DNA from: Pelodera strongyloides
Lineage: Eukaryota > Nematoda > Chromadorea > Rhabditida > Rhabditidae
DNA: 64,000 nt
Assembly: GCA_036852015.1 (NCBI GenBank)
Contig: JAANDG010000059.1
Location: 347,436 to 411,435 of the forward strand
Direction: 5' to 3'
Shown one piece after another: positions 51,743 to 63,154 of the stretch. How positions within the stretch are numbered: the first letter of the stretch is position 1; the number at the start of each line of letters is the position of its first letter. The notes beneath the pieces were generated by a model. The model searched no databases and was not told the origin of the DNA. It saw only the letters and a list, made by a program, of their open reading frames with translations. The translations under genes were made by a program, and so were the position numbers.

Positions 51743-54700
51743 TTACGGGACTTTGAAAGTAGATATTTGATAAAATAATAAATAGGCTTCAGCGCGGAGA
51801 ACTTCGCTCTCGTTCACAGCATAAATCTAAAAAGCAAATGCACCTATTTACATAACATATGTAATGTTACATAACCATGTAACATATAGCTGCTTGTGTG
51901 AATACAGTTTCTTTGATGATATGTCAGTTGCAACTATTCTCTGTAGAATTTCTTTTTATCTTTGGTGGATATTTTTTTATCTTTGATTTTGATTTACGAC
52001 TTTGAATTTTAAAACTATTGAATTCTTTCATCGTCTCTTATGGGGTTGCGCTCTTTCTAAGAGTCTAATAAACATGTAAACATATATAATGCAGATATAA
52101 TACAAAACTCAGCACGTACAAAAAAGATTCTCAGAATACCAGCAGGTGTATGCATGGTTTTAGTTCAGTAAGTTTACTATGAACTATGGACCTTCAAGCC
52201 TTCAATAACCAATATAATTACAATCTACAATCTACAATGTCAAAAAGAACCCACCAAATCATCGTCACACTTGTACCAGCTCGTTTTCCTTTTCACAAAA
52301 CAAGTGTAATGTCCCGTGTCCAATGAACCAACGTGTTGAACTACCGCGTGCAGATCGTACCTAAACAAGACAAGCCTTGTATAAACAAACAAAGTTACAA
52401 AGTAAACCAAAGAGAAAAACAGCTGCCATAAACGAAAAGTACAAGTAACAACGTTCTCAATATATAATCTGGCAACCCAAAACCCACTGAACTCATCAGT
52501 GCAATGTACTAAACGAGATATCCTTTTTTTTTCGATTTATAAATGCCTATGCAAAATACCAACATCATAATGATTAACACAACTTCCTTAATTACGGTAT
52601 ACAGAAGCAGTACTCAGTATTTAGTGTCACCGGTTCTCCCAATCCCATGAACGCACGCTTGAACTTGGTCAGAGCCAGTGACAATACTATAGATATACAA
52701 TAAGAGCGCAATATCATAAAGATAACGACAAGGTAAACATAATGCAAAGTATTAATAACTTACAGATTATAATAGTTACTGAGCGATGGTGTGGATCCAT
52801 TTGCCGAGTTGAATGCCTTTTCATCGTCCATGTAAGCCGACAAGTACTTGGTCATGTCAATACGCATCGGATAGCTGCAATTCACTTGTCTATATTTTAT
52901 CAATATATTCTAGTTCCTGCAAACCCAGTAATCTTGTACGTATTCACCCAAGCCTTTCTTCGTCCTCTATACCCCAACCACAACGTGTATTGATTAGTTA
53001 TGAACAACTACGACTACGCGACAAGCAGCGGAAGATACTTGTAACTTGTAACTCATAGTTTGACTTTTTTTGCCCGGTCCTCTCACACAAGGTTGTGAGT
53101 TCTGAACATTACATAATCCAACCGCAAACTACTTAATCCGAGTGGTTACCATTACTAAACCCCTTCTCACAAGATTACTCCTGACTGGCTTGCTGAATGC
53201 TGTCGCTCATTCAAACATTGTAAGTGAACTGCCATCCACATACCCATACTCCATAGTTACGCTACCATTCAGATATTCCAATTCATAATCAATGAAAACT
53301 TACTCAACCGGCGATGTGACCTTCTTCCGCTCAGGCAGTACATTAGGTGCTGTTGGCGGGATTGAATCATCAAAACGGCTCAGTTGGATAACAATGATCA
53401 CGGGCAGTTTCCTAGAAACATGAAATAATGATTCACAGATTCACTTCTGTAAAGAATAACCTCATTAATAAAACAACAAATCACCCACACCCAGAGATAA
53501 AATAACTAAAAATCCACAGATCACAATTGCTTGCTTAATCAATAGCACGTCTCAGCAATAGCAATTTTTAGATATGTGTTCCAGAATTTAAAGATGCAGA
53601 TTCAGATATGCATCAAACCTATATTAGAACCCATTGCCACATGGGTTTGCTTGGTATATAACCTAGTTAATAGAACACAAGTTTTAAAATGGAACAACTT
53701 AAAGGAGCGACATGCCCACTCACAACATAACAATACAACTTCGGAATGAAATGCATGGCGTGAAACATACTGAAAGCAGCCGAATAATTATTTCAAAAAG
53801 CCAACTTGAAAGAGAGTTGCTTCACAAGTCCCATACTGAAACAAGTTTGACATCGAGAACATCCCAGTAGCTCTTTCTGACAATACCTAAAGTGTTTAAT
53901 AAATTAATAATACTAAAAATAGAACAATGTGAATGCAATTACGAGCTATTACGACTAAATTATAGTTCACAGAAGCCACTGAAGTATTAATAGTCCTTCA
54001 TATCCGTTATCCTATCCGTTGTCCTATCTTTTTCGTAGAACCCAATAATCAGTACTAGGGTTTCCAAGTATCCCAAAAATTCGGTGTGATTCTGTCAATA
54101 CGACCGAAAAATAACAAAAAAAATATTCTCGTGTAGTTCCAAAATACTATAAATTTTCACGATGCTTGGAAACCCCCATACATTATCAGATAATGCAGAG
54201 TATACATCGAACGTTTGGTCGTAAAGCATAAAAAGGCAATAAGACAAAGTAGAAGGAAAAAAACCATGAATACCGAAGGACAAAAGTCAACAATGACAGA
54301 TGTCCAATAAAGAGTAAATCAACATAGTATTACTTACTGGTCCAAACAATTTTCCAAAGTACTCGAATGGTCGGGAGGCACAGGCACTGCTATATCCACA
54401 CACGGGTGGATTTGCTCGGATCGATAACTGCAAACAAAAAGTGAATATGAATGACGAATGCAAGGTTACGAGCGAAACAAGTTAATACGACTTCGGCAGC
54501 TAAATCATGAGCGTACTCTGGTCACGGACACGGACAGTGATCAGAGTACGCTCATGTTCGCCCAAGAACAAGCGTGAAATAACACGAAAAGAAGTGGAAA
54601 TATGAATATAACCATACTGATAACTGATACTGTACAAGATCAGACACTGTGTTTTGCCCTACAAACATAAGGCACACAAAACCCCCAAATAAGTAAATAA

Positions 54701-56832
54701 ACAAAAAAAAACCCACGGACACTTCATACACGACAACGTCGATCGCATCTGTCCCGAGAAGACTTTATCGATGAAACATTTACAGTCGACTGACTGTGCC
54801 ACGGGAGAATCAGGGGCTAAACGGGAAATGAGTTAAATACACTCTCCCTTCTGCTTCCTGCGAGCCACTGTCTACTATGGAACCTATACCTAAATAAAAC
54901 CTAACTATGACTTTCGCGTAGCCCTAGCCTACCTATATGTCTTTTTCTTTCGACATGAAGGTTAAACATGTGAGAACGCTAGTTAGAACTCATCCCAAGT
55001 AAGCTCTACTATGGATGTCCCACTATCCCACAGTAAACCATAACCAAGTTTAAAAATAATACTTACGTCGCGAGTCTTTGTGCAGCAATTCTATCAAAAT
55101 AATCAAGAATTCGTGCGCATCTTGCTGATGATATCCGGCCAATTTCATAGAAGCCTTCCACAACCGAAACAGCAGAGTTCCCGGGATAAATGCTTCCAAC
55201 CAGCCCGGGCGATGCAACTCCTAAACATTACGTTTATTTGCCTTAAATTTCTTCCAGCGCAAACTACTCAGGGGCCGCCAGGCAGGACTGCGGACAAACC
55301 TAGACCGTAGGCAGCACTGCGGACAGTGAAACGGCAGTCCCGCCTAAAATTTCCGACCGATTTTCTGCAAAATTCCGGCAGCACTGCCGCTATTAGTGCA
55401 CTAACCGTGCATTTTCAAGATGCACTGCGCGCGCACCCGGTGGAAATTTCCAACAAAGTTTTTTTTTCGGAGAATAAAACTTTGTTTCGCAATTTGTTTG
55501 TTGTGTGAGAGTTATTGTTATCACTTTTGCTTATACCGTTTTAGTTACAGATGCTTGCTGCCGTATCGCCGTTTAACCGCAACGAAGACGGGCCGGAGTT
55601 TGACAGTAGGCCATTCATCTATCATCTGTTTGTATCTATCATATATGTGTAGGACGTTTGAAGCAAGAGGGGTCTTAGAGAACAACTCTTTTCAGTGCTA
55701 CATCAGCAGAAGGAACTGAACAGGAGGCGTCAAATGCAACGCACATCGATGTGTGCAGGGCGGTTAAGAGTTTCACCGCGTAATATACCTCAAAGGTAAG
55801 TTGTGGCCTTTTGCAAGACGCCTGTGCCAAATTTATTGAGACATAGGAATGTGTAAAAAGTTGAGGTTAAAAAGATGGTGCCTTAACCTTTCACAATACA
55901 ATTTAATTTAGCTTTAGGTGAAATTCACAAGCGAATTGCGTGCTTAGCGCAAGGCAAAGTGCTGTTGAAGAATGACGAATATAGGACTACTGGACTACGG
56001 AAAGGTCTGTTGTTCGTATTACATATTCTCCCGCTACATTGAGTCCTCCATTTCTTCATGGCGCTTATTATTGCACTAAACAGAAGGAAACTTTCAGAAA
56101 TCGTTGCCTCAAGCTCTAGGTGTGAGGAACAGAGGAGCTGTGCTTCTGAACTACGTGCCGCATTATTTGGAGAATACAAAGGTAAGTAAATATTCCCCTT
56201 GCTTTTAATTCCATACACCACTGGTTTCGCGTTTTGTTCGCATTTTATTTCATATTGTTACAGCAACCTTGGTAACGTCAACAAGGGAGCGTGGAGCCTG
56301 CTGTGGTTGGAGTTCTTCCGTATCATATGCAAAGCCTTCTTGACTGCACGCGGATACCAGGTATACTCCTTGAATTCCTAAGTCCCTATAATTATAACCC
56401 TGAGCTTGCGTGTAACAATGTTTTTTTATAAAGCATGCATTGCAGGATCTGAATGGATGCTAAAAGGACTGGATTACGTTGCGAACCGAGCCCTGATGAA
56501 TCTCAGCGCGATATCGGTAAGACATTTAGAATTGGTAGGCTATATCTATAATGTAAGATTCCATCGTTGCGTGCCACGTGTATGCTTATTCTTTATTATG
56601 TACAATTTGTTCGGCAAACGGGAAAGAATTCAAATGACAGATGTACGTACGTGCAACGGTTCGATTTGTTTGCTTTTTTGGCTAGTCATACCAACTGCGA
56701 CGATTTCAGGGTACAGTCAACGAGATGTTTGTCATCGCGGCATGAAGCAGTCAAGAAGTCACTTTTGACCGAAGAAAACAACGGAGTTTGCATGGTATTC
56801 TCACCCATAAGTGATAGGGTTTGTTTTCCCCA

Positions 56833-56893
<61 letters not shown>

Positions 56894-59800
56894 TGATTTT
56901 TACCTTTCCTTATATGTATGTGTTAACACCGTTATGATTTTTTACATTTCACTAATACGTACTTAACGACTTCATCCTTCTTCTTAGCGGAGTTCATTTG
57001 TTAATTGTTGCACTCTCCCATTTAGTTTATTTAGTTAGGACTCGGTAAACGTGATGCACTTTATAACTTTCCAGACTTTCTAGAGCGAGATTCTGTAACT
57101 ATGTTACATTCATGTAGCGTAGGCGACCTTAGGAATGATGTACCGTTTTCAATTATATGACCCCTCTACCTACGTTGACAATATTCTTTGATGTACCACC
57201 TCTATTTTTAGTTACCGTTGTCTATTATACCACTTCTATTTTTAATTTTGTTCCTGTATAGCGCTTATCTCTAATCTTTGCTCGATTCGTGCATCAAAAT
57301 CTACATGTTCGTAGTTGATTCATGCTTTTACGCCTTAGTAGGAGTTACTGAAGCATTGTCACATGCATTTGCATCTTTAGTACACTATATTTAACACTAT
57401 TTTTCTTAGATGTAGCACTATTACGCTTTTACTACCATTGATGATGATTACTAAGTACACCTTTCCTTTTCACTATATTTTCTTGTATTAGGAACTGCTG
57501 AACCACTTGCATGTGTTATTGTATGAATAAATCATTTATTTACATGTCTTTCTTATCTAATTGGTGGTACAGAACAGCGTAATGCATTATTAGGAAGGAA
57601 GGAAGCAAGGGGAACCCCTGGCAAAAGTGCTAAAGTTCCGCAAATTGCCCGCACTTTGCATGCACTACTGTCCGCAGTGCTGCCTGGATGGATTTTGGCA
57701 GGGCTGCGGACACGATGGAGGCAGCCCGCTTAATTGCTGCCGCAGGACAGTGCGCGGTCCTGTCCGCAGTCCTGCCTGGCGGCCCCTGAGTACAGAAGGC
57801 GAAAAGTATAAACATGAGATAGATTTATAGCCTGAACATGACAGATGACAGACATGCGCTACCGCTTGCAGTGGTTCGACATATTCGCCAATCTTTCTTC
57901 AAACAATACATCAAAGCTACAGCTACATCAAGGAATATGCCCTTGTTTCATTACCAGCAGAGACTTCAAATCACTAAGGCAAAAGAAAAATATTATCATT
58001 AACTCATTAACCTGGGCTGAATTGACCTACCATTGATTCAACTATTCAACAGCTACCAAGATATCAACCATGAATATCTTACTAAATAAGCAAATCACAC
58101 CTGGAAAAGCTCAGTAACCACGCACATCAGACACAAATCGGTATCGTTCAAACACCGGTTATGCTGATCAGATAGAAAATGGTCGCGGAGGCATGGAGTG
58201 TGCGCTAGTGCCTAAACGAAATATGGACCTTAATAACATACACATACACCCAATCCCAGTGAATGAGTGAATACAAATTGCGATCACTATTCGTAAGTGA
58301 TATTAGCTTAATAGCCCGTATTCTCGGGTCGACGGAAACGTTCCGTTTGGGAAATCCTTCGTATGCAAATTTCTCGACTATCTAGACTAGCTGGAGGAAA
58401 AATTTGCATACGAATGAGCTCCCAAACTACGTTCCTGAGTGCGCAGCGCACCGCGCACCCAGCCGCGCAAATTGGAGTGCACGCGTAGCCAGCCGCGCAA
58501 ATTGGAGTGCACGCGTAGCCAGCCGCGCAAATTCGAGTGCACGCGTAGCCAGCCGCGTACCGCGCAGAGGGGCCCCGGCCAGCCGCGTAGTTTGCAAACT
58601 ACGCGGCTGGGTGCGCGGTGCCTCGGGGGCTCTGGTCCTCAACCGCGCAGCGCACCCCCAGACAACCGCGCAGGGGGCCCCCAGCCAACCGCGCACCCAG
58701 CCGCGCAATTTCGACTATATCGCTGTCACCACCCAATGTTTGTTTTCTATTATCAGACATGCGCTTTATAGCCGAGTGGTCTAAGGCGCTGGCTCCAGAA
58801 CATAATTAGTGAATTTCGTAGGTTCGATTCCTACTCGGTGCACTTGTTTTGCGGATGTGGTCTGTCTTTTTATTTTTTGCCTTGGAGGGCTAACCGCGCA
58901 GGGGGGCACCGGTCAACCGCGCAGGGGGGCACCAGCCAGCCGCGTAGGGGGGCACCGGCCAGCCGCGTAGGGGGGCAAAAAGAAGGGGCGAGCGCCCCTG
59001 GCTGGGGGTGCGCTGCGCGGTTGGAGACCAGAGAACGGAACATTCCCGTCGACCCGAGAATACGGGCTATTTTGTTAGCAGTCGTCACTTACATTACGCA
59101 TATGGCCACATCAGGGTATAAATTCCGTGTCTAAATATATGCCAGCTTAGTGGCTACGCTACAACATCTTGTATTTAATTGTGTCAACGATATGTTTCAC
59201 AAAGCACACAAACTTGTATTTGCCTCCGAGGTTTTGTTTCTTACAGCTCTATCCTCCTACCCTAGTTTTACCATGTTCAAAACAGTAAATCATGCAAGCT
59301 AGCTAATTAACCCTAAAACCACTAAAAACTGCGAATTCAAAGTTCAACACACCCGACCACAAACCAAACTTGCAAAAACTAACCTGCATTATACTATTCA
59401 CATAGCACGTATTTCCCAGGTTTACCAATCCACGGATGGCTAAAAACAACGAAAGTTAAACAATCAACTGCCTACCGGATTCTGATTTATAAGAGACCGT
59501 AGGCAATTAGTATTAGCTAGGTGCGCAAAATCGTCGTATTTACTTCGACTCCATTTCACATCAATTTTTACTCCTTGTCTGATACTGAGATCATCGAACA
59601 TCCAAGCTGAATACCCAAAGAACCCAAATAAACAAAAATGCCTACCTTGCGTTCCAACATTCGTTTCTGCCCGCTCTGGTAGACATTGAATGTCAGTCTC
59701 TTTCGGAACACAGTCGATCCGACGCGGGAAGCCTTTTTTCGTACTGAAAGAAAAGCAATCTATATTATCTACTTTGAATTTCTTTTTCATCGTCTCTCAC

Positions 59801-61587
59801 GGCGTTGCGCTCTTTTTAATGAGTATAATAAATATTCAATATTCAATGACTATCGTAATCGGCATTAGACAACAACCCCAACCCCGATTCTTATTAAAAT
59901 AAACCAGCCTACATGACAGATTTACGAACAAGCTCGCCAACAAACAAATACCTATGCACGTACATAAAGCGGTTCGTAAAATCGGGTTCCTAAACGCCGA
60001 AGCCTATATGAGGAAGAAAAGGGAGCGTAAAGCGTAACGCAAGCAAAATTCATCTACATTCTGGCTCAGACCTACAGTAACTGAACTAACACATTTCAGT
60101 TTAAAAAACCCACAGGTATTCATTTTCGGCTTCAAGTCTATGCGTTTCCAGTACTGTATCGTATCGAAAATCCCCGCATAAACCACAGTAAATATCACCA
60201 TACTGCAGGCAAATACCTAGAAAAGAAGCAAATCAACTAGGCTCAAAAACCGGGATCAGCTTACTGGGAACAAACAACAAAACCTCCAAAAACAGAACTC
60301 TTAAAGCAACTCTTTGAAACATCACAAATTTGAGGCCGTATTCACCATACACATACACAGGGAGCCCTCCCTAGGGTCACGAGCGCTCTGAATCTCACCT
60401 GCTCTTACACTCTCTACGCACTCCTTAGCTCCCTGGGGAGGCCAGGGAGGACTCCCTGCGTGTTGGTGAATACGGCCTCTGTAGTTAAAAACCTTCACTC
60501 GGTCGGGATAACGACGCTTTTTGAAACCGACTAAATCAGTGATAGCGCGCTAGTAAGAAAACCACCTTACCAATCGAATGTTGCCGGTGTTTAGCGTGTT
60601 TCCGAAAATGATCCAAACATCCAAAAAAGCAACATTCGGCACATGTAACCACTAGATCGTCCTTGAAGCATCCCACCTCCATACATCTCGCAAGATGCGC
60701 CTAATATAAAGGTTTATTGACAAGAAAAGCACAATTTAACAAGGTAAAAACCTGGTCCCACATAGTAAAGGGGTCATAGTACCATACTACACACTACACA
60801 TTTCTTTACTTAGTACCGCTCTTCATAAGCATTTACGCCACCCTCTAAATAGTAAAATACGGTAAGATGCAAGTTACTACACACACACACACACACGTAG
60901 TGAATACTTACATGCACATAACACAAACGCTCTACAAGTAACGTCTAAAAACCAACAACTGTCAACTGCCCGAATACAGCAGTGACATCAGCTTGGAAAC
61001 GTGTAGATAGTACGCCCTGACGCTGAAGCACGAAAATATGCAAATACAATTTTCACAGACCTTAATTCCAGCATTCTTGCCATGAATTGGGAAGATAAAT
61101 CGTGGTAAAAGGCCCTTATATATTCGAGTGAGACCGCCTGCAACAAGCAACTTGAAAGGGGTAGAATTTATCTGAAGAAAATCTCCCTCCACGCATTTCC
61201 CCGCGGATTGAAGAAGCACGACGCTATAAACCCTTCCGCACTTGTTCCATGTACTTGATTGATGTTGTATCTGATGTCCTTCTTATTTATATATCACTAC
61301 TTTATTCACGCATATAAGAAGAACACAGAGACATAGACAGCGCTTCATAAAGACAGTACGGCCCCCGCTCAAACTTAACTTTTTGTACTTTACTCGCCCC
61401 ACATGTTGATGCCATGTAGGAAATAAGCATAAAGTGGGCAACGGTACTTTTGAGAAGTAGATATTCAATTAAAAAGCCTCAAGTAGATATTATTATTAAT
61501 TGTAATTCGGTAATTACAGAAGACACTAAATGTAATTGACTCACCTTTTTGTGTCCTCTTTTGCAGAAGATGCGGGCACTCTCCCAT
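51743..61587 (-). CDS. USP22: USP22-like ubiquitin carboxyl-terminal hydrolase (SAGA DUB module)
   Basis: Fifteen in-phase exons sum to 1452 nt, 483 aa: 61545-61587, 61061-61137, 60571-60700, 60114-60216, 59646-59743, 59384-59439, 58101-58211, 55067-55220, 54717-54816, 54338-54427, 53806-53886, 53304-53411, 52764-52874, 52255-52360 and 51743-51826. The N-terminal ZnF-UBP shows MGECPHLL, CAECCFFGCLDHFRKHAKH and YGDIYCGLCGDFRYD, as in human USP22. The protease core has the Cys box RGLVNLGNTCYVNSIMQ (Cys at about residue 162), HTPCLRDHFLSDQHNRC, GYHQQDAHEFL, two zinc-site pairs (CMKC; CSRCQTC), KLPVIIVIQLSRFD, and the His box VGSLDTGHYTCF with WYKCDDDL. The end is EAYLLFYQISTFKVP. USP22 deubiquitinates histone H2B in the SAGA complex. 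The 2.9-kb intron between exons 58101-58211 and 55067-55220 carries a 2.5-kb transposon-like insertion. Length is slightly below human USP22 (525 aa). Confidence 0.96.
54058..54180. mobile_element. GGGTTTCCAAGTAT dispersed element
   Basis: Inverted ends GGGTTTCCAAGTATC and ATGCTTGGAAACCCC. Related copies occur at about 17583-17735, 19517-19660, 35370-35535 and 46885-46975, always in introns or between genes. Confidence 0.75.
55267..57790. mobile_element. 2.5-kb DNA transposon-like element with perfect 30-bp ends
   Basis: Positions 55267-55296 and 57761-57790 are perfect inverted repeats beginning CTCAGGGGCCGCCAGGCAGG. The element is flanked by TA on both sides (55265-55266 and 57791-57792). 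Further inside both ends carry GCAGTCC/GCACTGC-type subterminal motifs. The plus strand has exon-like blocks at about 56058-56183, 56265-56361 (reading NVNKGAWSLLWLEFF) and 56447-56518, but they cannot be joined in one frame and match no transposase motif I know. A 57-base T run lies at 56835-56891. It sits wholly inside one intron of the USP22-like gene. Confidence 0.75.
56835..56891. repeat. 57-base poly-T run
   Basis: Uninterrupted T homopolymer inside the 2.5-kb element. Such a run is prone to length error in assembly. Confidence 0.95.
58312..59069. mobile_element. Palindromic MITE carrying a GC-rich insertion
   Basis: The ends TAGCCCGTATTCTCGGGTCG and its inverse match the compact 149-bp element at 37625-37773. 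Here the centre is interrupted by about 600 bp of GC-rich sequence. That cargo includes three to four 30-bp tandem units (CGCAAATTGGAGTGCACGCG, 58464-58560), an internal GCGTAGTTTGCAAACTACGC palindrome, GGGGGGCACC repeats near 58900-58975, and a tRNA-like stretch. It lies in the intron between exons 59384-59439 and 58101-58211 of the USP22-like gene. Confidence 0.85.
58761..58842 (+). pseudogene. Degenerate tRNA-Leu-like sequence
   Basis: It has a box A region (TAGCCGAGTGGTCTAAGGCG) and a perfect T arm (GTAGG TTCGATT CCTAC), as in tRNA-Leu. The anticodon stem is collapsed (CTGGCTCCAG) and the 5' acceptor strand does not pair with the 3' TCGGTGC. It is most likely a pseudogene or a tRNA-derived SINE head, not a working tRNA. 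Confidence 0.65.
60332..60479. mobile_element. GAGGCCGTATTCACCA MITE
   Basis: 148 bp with inverted ends GAGGCCGTATTCACCA and internal CCCTGGGGAGGCCAGGGAGG-type arms. It lies in the USP22-like intron between exons 60571-60700 and 60114-60216. Diverged relatives are at 20131-20262 and near 21957. Confidence 0.85.
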
Positions 61588-63154
61588 GACGAGGCCTGTT
61601 CACCTTCTATGTAACTTGCACACGCAGAAACCAAACCAAACCAAATATATATCCTTCCTTTCCACTGGTATCTAAAGATGTTATTAAAATTCAGTTTGTG
61701 TGTAAAAAAACATTACGAAAGGGCCACGCACTGTTGTACATGATAAGTCTAGCAATTACAGTAACCAAGAAACATTTCGATTACTGATACCATTCTAGGT
61801 ATAACGCCCGTTGAAGTAACAACGGTTAGTAATTTACAAAAGCAATCGAACCACACAATACTATAAACTTCAAGTATGGATCAAATAACAACAATAAATT
61901 AGAAACCGAATGGTCCAAGAACCAAAGAAATAACATTCCCACACGCAGAAACAATAATACATTTATTGAAGTAAAATTACTTATATATTATTAATCTCTG
62001 TAAACACAACAAAACAGTTATGCTACAAATAATCGTACAAAAAGGGTACTGAATAACTGGGCGAAAGAACAGGCAAGATCCGTATAAAAACAAAAACTAA
62101 TGTGGTAAACGGCTTAGAATTTGAGTGGAGGCTCAAAAAAAAAGCAGATAGCACACCCTTCTGTATACAATGTATACATGCAGGCTATGGCTCCTCTAAC
62201 AGTAAAAGCTAGCATTGCCGGAAATCATCATCCCTAAACCTCATTCCAAATCAAAAACAAAAACCGTTAACATCACAAAAGTTCAATCACAGAATAGAAG
62301 GAGTTAGTTAGATCCCATAATAGTGAGCTTCCAACATAAGTACAATTATTAAGAGACACGTTTAGCTCCAGTGAAAACCCCACTAAACCTAAAACTAGGT
62401 TCCCAAGGTGTAAAAAACAGCCCCAATATAGGACCGTTGGAATGCTCTCATGCTTTAAAGGAGGAGGCTCACGAGAATGAAGTGCTCGAATGGTTTCCTT
62501 TTATCGAAAGATGATGGTATTAAGTTCCGAAAGACATGCTTTACAATGCAAAAGCTTTTAACTGGAAGGAGTAAATCAATATAAAACTATGAATTCTATC
62601 AAAAAAATGGATCGTAAAAAATAGTTGATTTCCATAGTGGGCATGCAAATTTTGTGCTGGCTTGCAAAATGACTTGTAAATTTGCATGTTTAGCTTTGAA
62701 GTCTACCTTGCATACGATAGGTTATTTTATTTGACTTCGAGTTCTTTGATTAATTAATTCCTCCAAACTAAAGCGCTGAACCTTATAATACTTGTTTTTT
62801 GGAAGATAAACCCATTATCCTTCGATAAAAGGAAACTATTTGAGCACTTCATTCTCGTGAGCCTCCTCCTTTAAACCAAAACATTCAGGAGCAAATAAAT
62901 TAGCCAATTAGCATACAATACTCACACCAGCCCACCTACAAACAAATAACCTGACCTGACCGCTAAGGTCCCTCAAAAGCACTAAAATAAGGGGTATAAT
63001 AGGCCCTAAAAATACTGGAAAATTACCAAATATTCCTTCAAAAGAAGGAACCACCCACAGTACAAAGAGCACTAAGGAGACATAAAAGAACCAAAAATAG
63101 TGAAATGATAAAGCTTTAAATTGCGTAAGGGCGCCTAAAATCCCGTAACAAGTC
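61588..63154. other. Intergenic region upstream of the USP22-like gene
   Basis: Between the DNAJB11 stop and the deubiquitinase start. Apart from the palindromic element at 62455-62874, it is AT-rich without supported exons. Confidence 0.5.
62455..62874. mobile_element. TTAAAGGAGGAGGC palindromic MITE
   Basis: 420 bp with arms starting TTAAAGGAGGAGGCTCACGA. It lies between the DNAJB11 3' end and the USP22-like gene. Confidence 0.9.

Noticed and set aside
57845..58036. Exon-like frame between two USP22 exons (SFDVLFEERLANM)
   Set aside because: Exons 58101-58211 and 55067-55220 join in phase and match USP22 without a gap, so this must be intron.
58761..58842. Functional tRNA-Leu
   Set aside because: The acceptor stem and anticodon stem do not pair, and no anticodon can be assigned.
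58404..59134. Ala/Arg/Pro-rich overlapping frames on both strands
   Set aside because: They arise from the GC-rich tandem repeats inside the MITE cargo.
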